This document shows, in pieces, positions 26,128-34,034 of a DNA stretch of 64,000 nt. A program made the position numbers and the translations under genes. Under the pieces are notes generated by a model. The model made no database searches and had not been told where the DNA came from. It was given only the letters and a program-made list of their open reading frames with translations. Positions within the stretch are counted from its first letter, which is position 1; every line of letters begins with the position of its first letter. The stretch lies in assembly GCA_002454815.1 (NCBI GenBank), contig DKJL01000006.1, positions 128,843 through 192,842 on the forward strand. The letters are read 5' to 3'. Origin of the DNA: Flavobacteriales bacterium UBA6693 (GTDB lineage: Bacteria > Bacteroidota > Bacteroidia > Flavobacteriales > Weeksellaceae).

Positions 26128-26445
26128 TTAGATCGGTATCAGAATAACAGCAGCTACGGCAGCTAACGCTACAAAGACAGAGGAAACCACGTTGAATTTT
26201 TTCACCTCACGAACATCTTTTTTCTCAATTACGACGTTTTCACCGGACTTTAGTTTACCATAAATCTTGGTATCATCCTGCTTCAGCACTTTTACTTTCA
26301 TCGTGCGCGCATCATTCGTCTGGATGTTGTAAGTAGTGTAGAGATCCAGCGAATTACTGCGAATCGGCTTTTGCGGCGTTACCACCTGCGTCTGGCAGGA
26401 AACAAGTATCAAAATAAAAAAACTTATCGCTAACAACTTTTTCAT
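26128..26445 (-). CDS. Small lipoprotein of unknown function
   Basis: A 105-residue predicted lipoprotein. The start at 26445 gives a clean signal MKKLLAISFFILILVSC (lipobox LVSC); longer in-frame starts add an implausible N terminus. The mature part is a short beta-rich domain (TMKVKVLKQDDTKIYGKLK, VVIEKKDVREVKKF), and the last about 18 residues are a hydrophobic helix (VFVALAAVAAVILIPI), so it may be anchored at both ends. Two TAnnTTTG boxes (TAAATTTG and TACATTTG, minus strand, about 26461-26480) lie upstream. Similar proteins are common in flavobacteria; function unknown. Confidence 0.82.
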   Translation of the reverse strand: MKKLLAISFFILILVSCQTQVVTPQKPIRSNSLDLYTTYNIQTNDARTMKVKVLKQDDTKIYGKLKSGENVVIEKKDVREVKKFNVVSSVFVALAAVAAVILIPI

Positions 26446-26504
26446 TCTCAAAATTTTATTCAAATGTAGCAAATTTAATTTATTTTTAAAAAGTGCCGCC
26501 GTCT

Positions 26505-27719
26505 CTAGTGTTCGGTACTGTTGAGCTTCTGGGCAATAAGCCAAGCCTCACTCCAGCATGCCTGGAAATTAAATCCGCCTGTAATGGCATCAATATCAAT
26601 TACTTCACCGGCAATAAACAGATCCGGAAGAACTTTCGATTGCATGGTTTTGAAATTGATTTCCTTTCTTTCTACACCTCCTGCCGTAACAAACTCATCT
26701 TTGTACGTTGATTTCCCGGTAACGCTCATGCGGTTTGCACAGAGATATTCCAGTATTCTCCGGAGTTCAGCGGTGGAGATGTTAGCTATATTTTTATTTA
26801 AATCTACTTTTGCGAGGAAAAGGATTCGGTGCCAGAAACGGTTGGTAATATCGAATATCCTGGCGTTTCCAATCGTTTTTTTCGGGTTAGCGACTCTATA
26901 GGCTGTGAATTGCTTCTCAGCATCTTCCGCATCGCTACCCAAAAAATTAACGACGATATCAAACTTATATTTGAGTTGAGCCAGTTCCCGTGCTTTCCAG
27001 GCAGAAAGCTTAAGAATTGCCGGACCGGACAATCCCCAATGGGTGATTAATAAAGGTCCTGATTCTTCCATTTTGAGTTGGGGAAGACTTACCTCCGCAG
27101 ACGGGAAACTGGTACCCATCAGATCCTGCAAAGTGTCATTTTTTATATTAAAGGTAAACAGCGAAGGCACCGCCTCCACCACGGTATGCCCAAGCTGGCG
27201 TATAATTTTGAGTGACTTCGGGGCACTTCCGGTCGTGTAGATTACATAATCTGCTTCAAATGTTTCCGACAAAGTGTGTACGGTAAAATGCGAATCCGTT
27301 TGCAGAATTTCGGTAACGACCTGCTTGGTCCGCACCTCGAAATTCTTGCGGCGTACTTCGCCGGTGAGCAGATCGATAATGGTTTGCGACGAATTGCTTT
27401 CGGGGAAAACGCGCTGATCATTTTCGATATTTACACAGACACCGCGCTCCTGCAGCCATTCCATCATATCGGCCGGCTGAAACTTGTGGAAAACGCTGAG
27501 CAGTTCTTTGCTGCCGCGCGGATAAAACTGCACGAGTTCTTTGGGATCGAAGCAGCCGTGGGTAACATTGCAGCGCCCGCCGCCGGAGATTTTTACTTTC
27601 TGCAGCACGTCGCTGTTTTGCTCCAGGATGGTAACGTGGTATTTGGACTCGTCGAGATTGGCGGCGCAGAAGAATCCGGAGGCGCCACCGCCAACGATGA
27701 TAATTTGTTTTTTAATCAT
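26505..27719 (-). CDS. BaiN/HI0933-like flavoprotein (aminoacetone oxidase family)
   Basis: A 404-residue FAD-binding protein of the HI0933/BaiN family. The N-terminal Rossmann motif is GGGASGFFCA (about 9-18), followed by the family signature VKISGGGRCNVTHGCF. The C terminus has the second FAD contact (PDLFIAGEVIDIDAITGGFNFQ, split here between LFIAGEVIDID and GGFNFQACWS). Members are annotated as aminoacetone oxidases or NAD(P)/FAD-dependent oxidoreductases; the physiological substrate is unknown. It is a single gene on the minus strand, with a TATTTTTG box at 27782-27789. Confidence 0.9.
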   Translation of the reverse strand: MIKKQIIIVGGGASGFFCAANLDESKYHVTILEQNSDVLQKVKISGGGRCNVTHGCFDPKELVQFYPRGSKELLSVFHKFQPADMMEWLQERGVCVNIENDQRVFPESNSSQTIIDLLTGEVRRKNFEVRTKQVVTEILQTDSHFTVHTLSETFEADYVIYTTGSAPKSLKIIRQLGHTVVEAVPSLFTFNIKNDTLQDLMGTSFPSAEVSLPQLKMEESGPLLITHWGLSGPAILKLSAWKARELAQLKYKFDIVVNFLGSDAEDAEKQFTAYRVANPKKTIGNARIFDITNRFWHRILFLAKVDLNKNIANISTAELRRILEYLCANRMSVTGKSTYKDEFVTAGGVERKEINFKTMQSKVLPDLFIAGEVIDIDAITGGFNFQACWSEAWLIAQKLNSTEH

Positions 27720-27781
27720 ATGACTAAAGTCTGGAATGAAGCGCAGCTGCCGAATAATGTCGGTGAGTGCGCGGTAGATTG

Positions 27782-27789
27782 CAAAAATA
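27782..27789 (-). promoter_or_regulatory. -7 box upstream of the BaiN-like gene
   Basis: Reads TATTTTTG on the minus strand, 62 bases before the ATG at 27719. No clear -33 element. Confidence 0.4.
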
Positions 27790-27858
27790 CCACTTTTCTA
27801 AACCACGTTTAATGCTTATTTTTACGAAGTGTAAACGTCTTCGTTAAAACAAAAGGAC

Positions 27859-27936
27859 CTGCGCCCCGACTTGAGCGGAAATCCTTTTTGCCGCTTCGGC
27901 AAAAAGATTGGGAGCGGAAGGCGGAAAAAGGCGCCC
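27859..27936. repeat. Dispersed intergenic repeat, copy A
   Basis: A roughly 78-base unit with hairpin potential. The centre is ATCCTTTTTGCCG-CTT-CGGCAAAAAGAT, flanked by two direct GAGCGGAA words and by an outer GCGCC...GGCGC pair. A diverged copy is at 39612-39692 (shared words CCCCGA, GGAAATCCTTTTT, GGCAAAAA, GATTG, CGGA, GCGG). It lies directly before the thioesterase gene. I recall similar elements in Chryseobacterium intergenic regions but cannot verify this here. Confidence 0.75.
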
Positions 27937-27952
27937 AAAAAAAAATACATCT

Positions 27953-28492
27953 ATGGCTGATTTTCATTATAAATTTGAAGTTCGATGGAGTGACATCGAT
28001 GCGAACCGACACCTGGCGAACTCCTCGTACGTGGAATACTGCGCACAAACGCGTATGGCTTTTATGAATACCCACAAAATGGGTCTCAAGGAACTGAGCC
28101 GCTGGGGCATAGGGCCGGTAATTCTGCATGAACGGTATTCTTTCTTCAAAGAAATCTACGCGGACCAAACCGTTTTTGTGACGGCGGAAATTGCGGGAAT
28201 GTCGGGAGACGCAAGCATTTATCAGTTTGTTCACAAATTCTACCTGCCCGATGGCACACACTGCGCGACGGCCGAAGCTACGGGAGTCTGGATCGATACG
28301 ATGCTGCGAAAATCTACCACGCCGCCGGACGACGTGCTGGAAGTGCTTCAGGAATATTCCGGTGAACACATCAAAACGCTGACGCGGCAGGACCTGAAAG
28401 ATCTACCCTTCAAACCGCAGGATGTGGAGCCTTTCCATAAACGCAATACCTTCACGTGGCGGAAAGGCAAAGATGAAAAACCTGCGGAATAA
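27953..28492 (+). CDS. Hot-dog fold acyl-CoA thioesterase (4-hydroxybenzoyl-CoA thioesterase family)
   Basis: A 179-residue thioesterase. The start MADFHYKFEVRWSD at 27953 is where homology begins; an earlier in-frame TTG lies inside the intergenic repeat. The active-site helix region is DIDANRHLANSSYVEYC, with the Asp that is catalytic in this family. The rest (FVTAEIAGMSGDASIYQF, ATAEATGVWID) fits the single hot-dog domain; the C terminus carries a roughly 40-residue charged extension. It would hydrolyse acyl-CoA or acyl-carrier thioesters in the cytoplasm. thiL follows after 27 bases. Confidence 0.9.
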   Translation: MADFHYKFEVRWSDIDANRHLANSSYVEYCAQTRMAFMNTHKMGLKELSRWGIGPVILHERYSFFKEIYADQTVFVTAEIAGMSGDASIYQFVHKFYLPDGTHCATAEATGVWIDTMLRKSTTPPDDVLEVLQEYSGEHIKTLTRQDLKDLPFKPQDVEPFHKRNTFTWRKGKDEKPAE

Positions 28493-28519
28493 CCGCTACA
28501 AACCGACAATAAAAATCCT

Positions 28520-29581
28520 ATGCTTGAAGATAAAAGCCCGAACCTGACGCCCGTTTCTGCCTATGGCGAATTTGGTCTGATAAAACACCTCACCGAACAT
28601 TTTAGTTTAGAAAACAGTTCGTCTCAACTTGGCGTTGGCGATGACTGCGCTGTGATTGCGCCGGAAGGCCGACAAGTAGTCATCTCCACCGATATTTTGG
28701 CGGAAGGCGTACATTTTAATTTGGGTTATGTACCGCTGAAACATTTGGGTTATAAAGCAGTGGCGGTAAACCTGAGTGATATTGCGGCGATGAATGCGAA
28801 ACCGACGCAGATCCTTGTCGCGGTAGCGGCATCCAACCGTTTTCCGGTCGAAGCTTTTGAGGAGATTTACGCCGGGATTGCGCTTGCCTGTAAACATTAT
28901 CAGGTCGATCTGGTGGGTGGTGATACTACCAGCTCCAACTCGGGACTGGTGATTACGATAACGGCGGTCGGGATGGAAAATAAGGAGAAAATCGTGAGTC
29001 GAAGCGGTGCTCAGCCAAACGATCTGCTGGTAGTAACCGGCGATTTGGGAGGCGCTTATTTAGGATTGCAAATTCTGGAACGTGAGCATTCCGTTTTTCT
29101 GGCGAATCCGAATATGCAGCCTGAGATGGACGGTTACGACTACATTCTGCAGCGCCAGCTGAAACCGGAAGCTCGAACTGATATAAAAACTATTCTTGCT
29201 GAGCTGGAAATCCATCCTACTGCGATGATTGATGTTTCGGACGGTTTGTCTTCGGAAACGCTGCATCTTTCTGACCAGAGCAAAGTCGGATTCCGGATTT
29301 ATGAGGAGAAAATTCCGCTCGATTCGTTGACGATCTCGACGGCGGAAGAACTTAATCTAAACCCCGTGATGTGCGCACTGAACGGCGGCGAAGATTATGA
29401 ACTTTTATTCACTATCGCGCCTGCTGACTTTGACAAAATTAAAAATCATCCGGACTTTACAATCATCGGTCACGCTGTAGATCTGGAACAGGGAAATTAC
29501 CTCGTAGCGCGCGGCAGCAATGAACTTGTAGAACTGAATGCGCAGGGTTGGGATGCTTATCTGAAAAGTAAGCGCGGGTAA
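28520..29581 (+). CDS. thiL: Thiamine-monophosphate kinase
   Basis: A 353-residue ThiL of the PurM/ATP-grasp-like superfamily. It phosphorylates thiamine monophosphate to thiamine diphosphate. Conserved parts are GVGDDCAVI, ISTDILAEGVHF, NLSDIAAMNAKPTQ, GGDTTSS (Mg-ATP site), IDVSDGLSSE and NGGEDYELLFT. All motif Asp residues are present. It is probably co-transcribed with the thioesterase upstream. No other thiamine genes or TPP riboswitch are seen nearby. Confidence 0.95.
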   Translation: MLEDKSPNLTPVSAYGEFGLIKHLTEHFSLENSSSQLGVGDDCAVIAPEGRQVVISTDILAEGVHFNLGYVPLKHLGYKAVAVNLSDIAAMNAKPTQILVAVAASNRFPVEAFEEIYAGIALACKHYQVDLVGGDTTSSNSGLVITITAVGMENKEKIVSRSGAQPNDLLVVTGDLGGAYLGLQILEREHSVFLANPNMQPEMDGYDYILQRQLKPEARTDIKTILAELEIHPTAMIDVSDGLSSETLHLSDQSKVGFRIYEEKIPLDSLTISTAEELNLNPVMCALNGGEDYELLFTIAPADFDKIKNHPDFTIIGHAVDLEQGNYLVARGSNELVELNAQGWDAYLKSKRG

Positions 29582-29789
29582 TAAAATACTTTTAATCATT
29601 TTTAAAATGTATTTCTTTCCGTTGTAAAATGAATGGGAATTTATTGTCCGGGCTGGTGTGTGTTAAATTTTTTGATTTTAATTTAATTTCACTGATGAAA
29701 ACCAATTATTTGGCGGTTTAATTAAAAGAAATCCTAAACTTAACTCCGGCGACTATTTTAATTAAATATTAATTCACATTCGCAGAAAC
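29582..29789. other. AT-rich intergenic region between convergent thiL and amylase
   Basis: 208 bases between the ends of two convergent genes. Very AT-rich, with several TTTAATTAAA-like words. I see no gene, clear hairpin or promoter in it. Confidence 0.6.
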
Positions 29790-31169
29790 TTATTTACCTC
29801 GGTATAGAACCACGTAATCCCAAGGTTTTAGTGACAGCGTCAAATCCGCATCCAGAATTTTTTCTTCGCCTGTAAAAAGATCGGTATACGCGCCAACGTC
29901 CAGTGAAGTATCAAAGTTTACCTGCACAGGCATCTTGCTTAAATTCATAAAAACCAAAACTTTGTCGCCATTTTTCTCTCTAACAAAGGAGATTGCCTGG
30001 TCCATCCCATCGTTCATAATGCGTATCATTTCGCCACCCGCGCTGCCATTCCACAACGCCTGATTGCGGAGTTTCAGCTTAAAAAGCTGAGTGAACAGCT
30101 TTTCATTTTCACTGAATTTCCAGACAATCGGGTCGCGCTCGAAGAATTGTAAAGACCGATCCAGGCCGGCTTCCTGACCGCTGTAGATCAACGGCATTCC
30201 ATCCATCAGCGAAGTGAAAACGATCGCCGCGGGCAGCGCAGCACCAAAATTAGTATACTGCGTGCCTTCCCAGGAATTTTTGTCGTGATTGTCGGTGAAG
30301 TTCATGCGGATGCCGTCGCGCGGAAAAATGGAAACATGTTCAGCAATATAACCTTCGCTCAGCATTTTTACATTTTTATCCTGCTTTGCTATTGCGTGCA
30401 GCACATTCCAAAGTGTCCAGTTATAGGTGGCATCGAAAGCCTTTCGGTGCAGTTCTTTATCTTCTGCCTCGGCCAGCATGAAAACGGGTTTTATGCCGTC
30501 CAGCTCAGCACGGGCATTTTCCCAAAAATCGAGCGGTACAAAGCTTGCAACATCACACCGAAAACCATCGATATTGTAATTTTTTACCCAAAACTTCAAT
30601 GCTTCCGTCATGTATTTTCTCAGGCCGGGCTGGCTGTAATCAAAATCGATGATATCATCATAATCGCGCCACGGCGTAGACTGAAATTTTCCGTCCCGCG
30701 TTTTGCTGTACCATTCCGGGTGTTGTTTTGCCAAATCGTTGTCCCAGCTGCTGTGATTGGCAACCCAATCGATAATCACATACATCCCCTGATCGTGGAT
30801 GGCTTTTACCAAATGACGGAAATCCTGCTCGGTGCCAAATTCAGGGTTGACCGCTAAATAATCTTTTACGGAATAATAACTTCCCAAAGTTCCTTTCCGG
30901 TTGACGACACCAATCGGCTGCACGGGCATAAGCCAAATAATCTTGATTCCCATTTTCCGCAAACGGGGAAGCTGTTTTTCCACTTCTTTAAAAGTTCCCT
31001 GAGTAGAAAACTGCCGAACGTTCAGTTCATAAAGGGTCGCATTTTTCACCCAATCAGGATGCTGGATTTCAACATATTTTTTGGGTTGGTAACGGGAGTC
31101 GGTTTGTGCCATAACAGTATTTAAGAATAAAAGCAGCAGCAGGGAGGTCCATCTTGCGCAGGTCATCAT
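29790..31169 (-). CDS. Secreted GH13 alpha-amylase family glycoside hydrolase
   Basis: A 459-residue glycoside hydrolase family 13 enzyme with a signal peptide (residues 1-21, cut near MAQ). The (beta/alpha)8 barrel has region I DWVANH (134-139), nucleophile Asp206 (GFRCDVASF), acid/base Glu234 (MLAEAED) and transition-state stabiliser Asp296 (FTDNHDKNSW). A C-terminal beta domain ends with LSLKPWDYVVLYRG. It should cleave alpha-1,4-glucans in the periplasm or outside. It is monocistronic with no SusC/SusD pair nearby, so it is not part of a classical polysaccharide utilisation locus here. Confidence 0.93.
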   Translation of the reverse strand: MMTCARWTSLLLLLFLNTVMAQTDSRYQPKKYVEIQHPDWVKNATLYELNVRQFSTQGTFKEVEKQLPRLRKMGIKIIWLMPVQPIGVVNRKGTLGSYYSVKDYLAVNPEFGTEQDFRHLVKAIHDQGMYVIIDWVANHSSWDNDLAKQHPEWYSKTRDGKFQSTPWRDYDDIIDFDYSQPGLRKYMTEALKFWVKNYNIDGFRCDVASFVPLDFWENARAELDGIKPVFMLAEAEDKELHRKAFDATYNWTLWNVLHAIAKQDKNVKMLSEGYIAEHVSIFPRDGIRMNFTDNHDKNSWEGTQYTNFGAALPAAIVFTSLMDGMPLIYSGQEAGLDRSLQFFERDPIVWKFSENEKLFTQLFKLKLRNQALWNGSAGGEMIRIMNDGMDQAISFVREKNGDKVLVFMNLSKMPVQVNFDTSLDVGAYTDLFTGEEKILDADLTLSLKPWDYVVLYRGK

Positions 31170-31319
31170 CAGGAAATTTAGATCGTTAAAATTACCATTA
31201 AATTTATAACTGAATTAAACGGTGCGGGCGAGATCCAATTTTTAGGTGCAGAATTTGCAGCATGCAAAGGCGCTTTGGGCGCATCTGTTTTTTACTTTAA
31301 TTTAAATAAGAATACGATC

Positions 31320-32093
31320 ATGATTCCTAAAAAGATTCATTACTGCTGGTTTGGCGGCCACGAAAAGCATGAACTTGCCCAACACTGTATCGCTTCCTGG
31401 AAAAAAATCCATCCCGACTTCGAGATTATTGAATGGAACGAAACCAATTCGCCGCTGGAAGATAACGCGTATGTGAAAGAAGCTTTTGAGCAGGGGAAAT
31501 GGGCTTTCGTTTCCGATTATGTGCGCAGCAAAGTAATGTATGAGCACGGCGGGATTTACATGGACACGGATATGGAGCTGAAACTGCCGCTGGATGAGTT
31601 TCTGGAAGAACGTGCCATTTGCGGCTTTGAGGTGAAAGGGGTTCCCTACTCCGCGTTTTGGATGGCCGAACCGAAGCATCAGCTGGCAAAAGATTTTATG
31701 GATTATTATCAGCGTCAACCCGGTTTTGTGGAACGTATCAACACGGATATATTTTCAGAAATGCTGGAAAAAGAATACGGCGCCAACCGCTACAGCGATA
31801 CGATACAACAGTTGAAGCATGAGGTAACCCTTTATCCATCGGTATATTTTTCGCAGGATCTACCGCGCAATTACGTCAGTCATCATTTTAATGGCTCGTG
31901 GTTTGGCGGCGATGCAGAGAACACGCATAAAAAAATGGTGAACGTCTATGGTCTGCTGGAGCGGCTCATCAATTATCCCGATGCGGCAAAAGCGATAGAA
32001 AGTATTTTGGATAAACATAAAATTATTGACGTGAACAAGCTGCTGGATTTATTGCCGAAAGAGAAAATCCGCGATTATTTAGATCAAAAATAG
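31320..32093 (+). CDS. GT32-like glycosyltransferase (capsular/OCH1-type sugar transferase)
   Basis: A 257-residue soluble glycosyltransferase of the DXD-containing GT32 type. The start MIPKKIHYCWFGG at 31320 carries the family's N-terminal motif IPKKIHYCWFG. The donor-binding motif is DTD at 82-84 (GGIYMDTDMEL), preceded by AFVSDYVRSKVMYEHGG. Such enzymes add a sugar from a nucleotide donor to a cell-surface polysaccharide or lipid-linked glycan. No polysaccharide cluster surrounds it, so the acceptor is unknown. A hairpin terminator follows. Confidence 0.9.
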   Translation: MIPKKIHYCWFGGHEKHELAQHCIASWKKIHPDFEIIEWNETNSPLEDNAYVKEAFEQGKWAFVSDYVRSKVMYEHGGIYMDTDMELKLPLDEFLEERAICGFEVKGVPYSAFWMAEPKHQLAKDFMDYYQRQPGFVERINTDIFSEMLEKEYGANRYSDTIQQLKHEVTLYPSVYFSQDLPRNYVSHHFNGSWFGGDAENTHKKMVNVYGLLERLINYPDAAKAIESILDKHKIIDVNKLLDLLPKEKIRDYLDQK

Positions 32094-32122
32094 AAAATCA
32101 TTCTTTCGATTATTCTAAACAA

Positions 32123-32154
32123 AAAATCCCAACCTTGCGATTGGGATTTTACTT
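32123..32154. terminator. Bidirectional terminator between the GT32 gene and rpmA
   Basis: Ten-bp stem AAAATCCCAA (32123-32132) with TTGGGATTTT (32141-32150), eight-base loop, between convergent genes. Confidence 0.88.
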
Positions 32155-32171
32155 TTATTAAAACGCTTTAA

Positions 32172-32429
32172 TTAAGCATTCGGCTCGATAGATACAAATG
32201 ATCTGTCGTTTGCTTTCTTTCTGAAAACTACTTTACCGTCTACCAAAGCGTGCAGCGTGTGGTCTTTGCCCATGCCCACGTTTTCACCCGGGTGGTGCTG
32301 CGTACCGCGTTGTCTCACGATGATGTTTCCGGCGATTGCTTCCTGTCCTCCGAAAATCTTTACACCCAATCTTTTGGAGTGCGATTCTCTACCGTTTTTG
32401 GAACTACCAACTCCTTTCTTATGTGCCAT
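32172..32429 (-). CDS. rpmA: 50S ribosomal protein L27
   Basis: An 85-residue bL27 with the expected MAHKKGVGSSKNGRES start and the central VRQRGTQHHPGENVGMG. The N-terminal tail reaches the peptidyl transferase centre. It has no Firmicutes-type cleaved leader. It is the second gene of rplU-rpmA, 27 bases after rplU. Confidence 0.98.
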   Translation of the reverse strand: MAHKKGVGSSKNGRESHSKRLGVKIFGGQEAIAGNIIVRQRGTQHHPGENVGMGKDHTLHALVDGKVVFRKKANDRSFVSIEPNA

Positions 32430-32456
32430 TGTATTATAAGGTTTTTTGGTTTAAAA

Positions 32457-32870
32457 TTATTCAGCGCTTTCGCTGTTTGATGTATTTTCTGTTTCCCGCG
32501 CTACCTCAGCAGTTTCTTTAGTTGCTTTTGGAGCCGCTTTCTTGTCAGACTTATTATTATCAAAACCCGTAATTCCTGTGATCTGAATTTGAGTTAAAGA
32601 TTGTCTGTGTCCGTTTTTCTTTTCGTATCCTTTTCTTCTTTTCTTTTTGAAGACGATTACTTTATCCGCTTTCACGTGATCCAGGATTTCGGCATCTACG
32701 GTGATACCGCTTACAGCCGGGGCGCCTACTGTGGTGGTTCCGTTCACGGTAAGAAGCACTTTATCGAAAGAAATTTTACCTCCTTTGTCTCCTTTCAAAC
32801 GGTTCACAAACAGCTTTTGGTCTTGCTCAACTTTATATTGAAGCCCTGCTATTTCTACAATTGCAAACAT
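32457..32870 (-). CDS. rplU: 50S ribosomal protein L21 with a C-terminal extension
   Basis: A 137-residue bL21. The core (1-103) is standard: MFAIVEIAGLQYKVEQ, then VIVFKKKRRKGYEKKNGHRQ. The last about 33 residues (starting FDNNKSDKKAAPKATKE) are a low-complexity Lys/Ala/Glu/Ser tail absent from the E. coli protein and probably disordered. It binds 23S rRNA. It is the first gene of rplU-rpmA, with a TATCTTTG -7 box on the minus strand at 32904-32911. Confidence 0.97.
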   Translation of the reverse strand: MFAIVEIAGLQYKVEQDQKLFVNRLKGDKGGKISFDKVLLTVNGTTTVGAPAVSGITVDAEILDHVKADKVIVFKKKRRKGYEKKNGHRQSLTQIQITGITGFDNNKSDKKAAPKATKETAEVARETENTSNSESAE

Positions 32871-32903
32871 TGTTTATAAATTTTGTTTAGTTAATTCGAG
32901 GTG

Positions 32904-32911
32904 CAAAGATA
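32904..32911 (-). promoter_or_regulatory. -7 box of the rplU-rpmA operon
   Basis: Reads TATCTTTG on the minus strand, 33 bases before the rplU ATG; the leader is long enough for regulation. Confidence 0.6.
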
Positions 32912-33044
32912 TAAAAATATTTGTTATCCACACTGCTTCGGCTGATTTTTATTTTTAAACTTTATTTGTTTTTTCTGCTTGCTCTATTGCATAAAATTTA
33001 ATATTTATATACTTTAGCAACACTAACCATTAAATATAGCTTAA

Positions 33045-33929
33045 ATGAATGCCAAATTCACAAAATGTTACTTCTTAGCAGCGGCGATCTCTTTTACCCT
33101 AGCAGCCTGTACCGCGGAAGACCGCGATCCGATGGCAGAAACGGAAAATATCTCTGCACTCCAGCCAGAACAGCCGGGAGCTTCAGATCTCAGCTGCTCC
33201 TACGTCGACGGCAACTGGGCAAGCAGTGCGGTGCTGAAAACCGGTCTTACCAGCAGCACCGATACCAACTTTATGGTGGCACAAAACACCAAAATTGCAG
33301 GACTTTGGGGCCGTAGCGCACCGACGCTGCGCTTTGTGAGCGACCCGTCCAACCAGAATTCTACCTATAATGCAATTTCCTATTCCACAGGAAAAATTTA
33401 TTACGGCTATGCAATTTATTATGATGCTAAGGCCAAAGGTGGAAATATAGTGAACGCAATGATCCTGGCGCACGAATACGGGCACCAGCTTCAGTATATT
33501 TTCAAGATTCCGTCGGTTACCGAATCTACTGCGCGCGCTCATGAACTGGAAGCAGACGGTTTCGCTGGATATTATCTGCGTCGTCCGAATGGCTATAACC
33601 AGTCCTCTTTTGCGGCTATCGCAGCTGCTTATGAATTTGCAAAAAGCATTGGCGACTATGGCACCACCAATCCGGGACACCACGGTACGCCTGCGCAGCG
33701 ACGCTCGGCTGTCCGTCTTGGTTTCCTATTGGGACAGTACAATCTTTCGGCGAAGGATTTCGATTATAATTTCTTCTATTATTATAACGGCGTGCTGAAC
33801 GGAACTTACCGCAACAGCCAAAACGCGGAATTCGCAGAATTGGATGCCTACATGCAACGTTATCTTGAAGAGCTCAAGGACATCCAGGAAGGCAGAATTG
33901 GCGCCGAAGAATGGAAACAATTGGACTAA
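33045..33929 (+). CDS. Lipoprotein with HEYGH zinc-metalloprotease motif
   Basis: A 294-residue predicted lipoprotein (signal to about residue 21, lipobox LAAC before TAEDRDPM). The zinc-binding helix is LAHEYGHQLQYIF (HExxH near residue 144), and a likely third ligand lies in ARAHELEADGFAGYYL about 20 residues on. That arrangement is like the YpfJ neutral zinc metallopeptidase family. The N-terminal part of the mature protein has a putative CSYVDGN segment and the C terminus is Tyr/Asn-rich. The substrate is unknown; it would act in the periplasm or at the surface. It is monocistronic with a strong terminator. Confidence 0.83.
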   Translation: MNAKFTKCYFLAAAISFTLAACTAEDRDPMAETENISALQPEQPGASDLSCSYVDGNWASSAVLKTGLTSSTDTNFMVAQNTKIAGLWGRSAPTLRFVSDPSNQNSTYNAISYSTGKIYYGYAIYYDAKAKGGNIVNAMILAHEYGHQLQYIFKIPSVTESTARAHELEADGFAGYYLRRPNGYNQSSFAAIAAAYEFAKSIGDYGTTNPGHHGTPAQRRSAVRLGFLLGQYNLSAKDFDYNFFYYYNGVLNGTYRNSQNAEFAELDAYMQRYLEELKDIQEGRIGAEEWKQLD

Positions 33930-33957
33930 CCTTAACCACACATTCATATTTTCACAG

Positions 33958-33987
33958 AAGAGACAGAGCTACGGCTTTGTCTTTTTT
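33958..33987 (+). terminator. Terminator after the metalloprotease lipoprotein
   Basis: Twelve-bp stem (33958-33969 with 33974-33985, two G-T pairs), loop TACG, then a T-run to 33987. Confidence 0.85.
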
Positions 33988-34034
33988 ATTGTGAATTTTA
34001 ATTTTATTTACATTTACAGCATCATCCGGAATTT

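Noticed and set aside
27809..28369. 186-codon open frame antisense to the thioesterase
   Set aside because: It mirrors a gene with clear hot-dog motifs, its translation is rich in Arg/Cys/Phe without any family signal, and it runs into the intergenic repeat.
28500..28530. TPP riboswitch near thiL
   Set aside because: The 27 bases between the thioesterase and thiL are too short, and no THI-box words are present further upstream.
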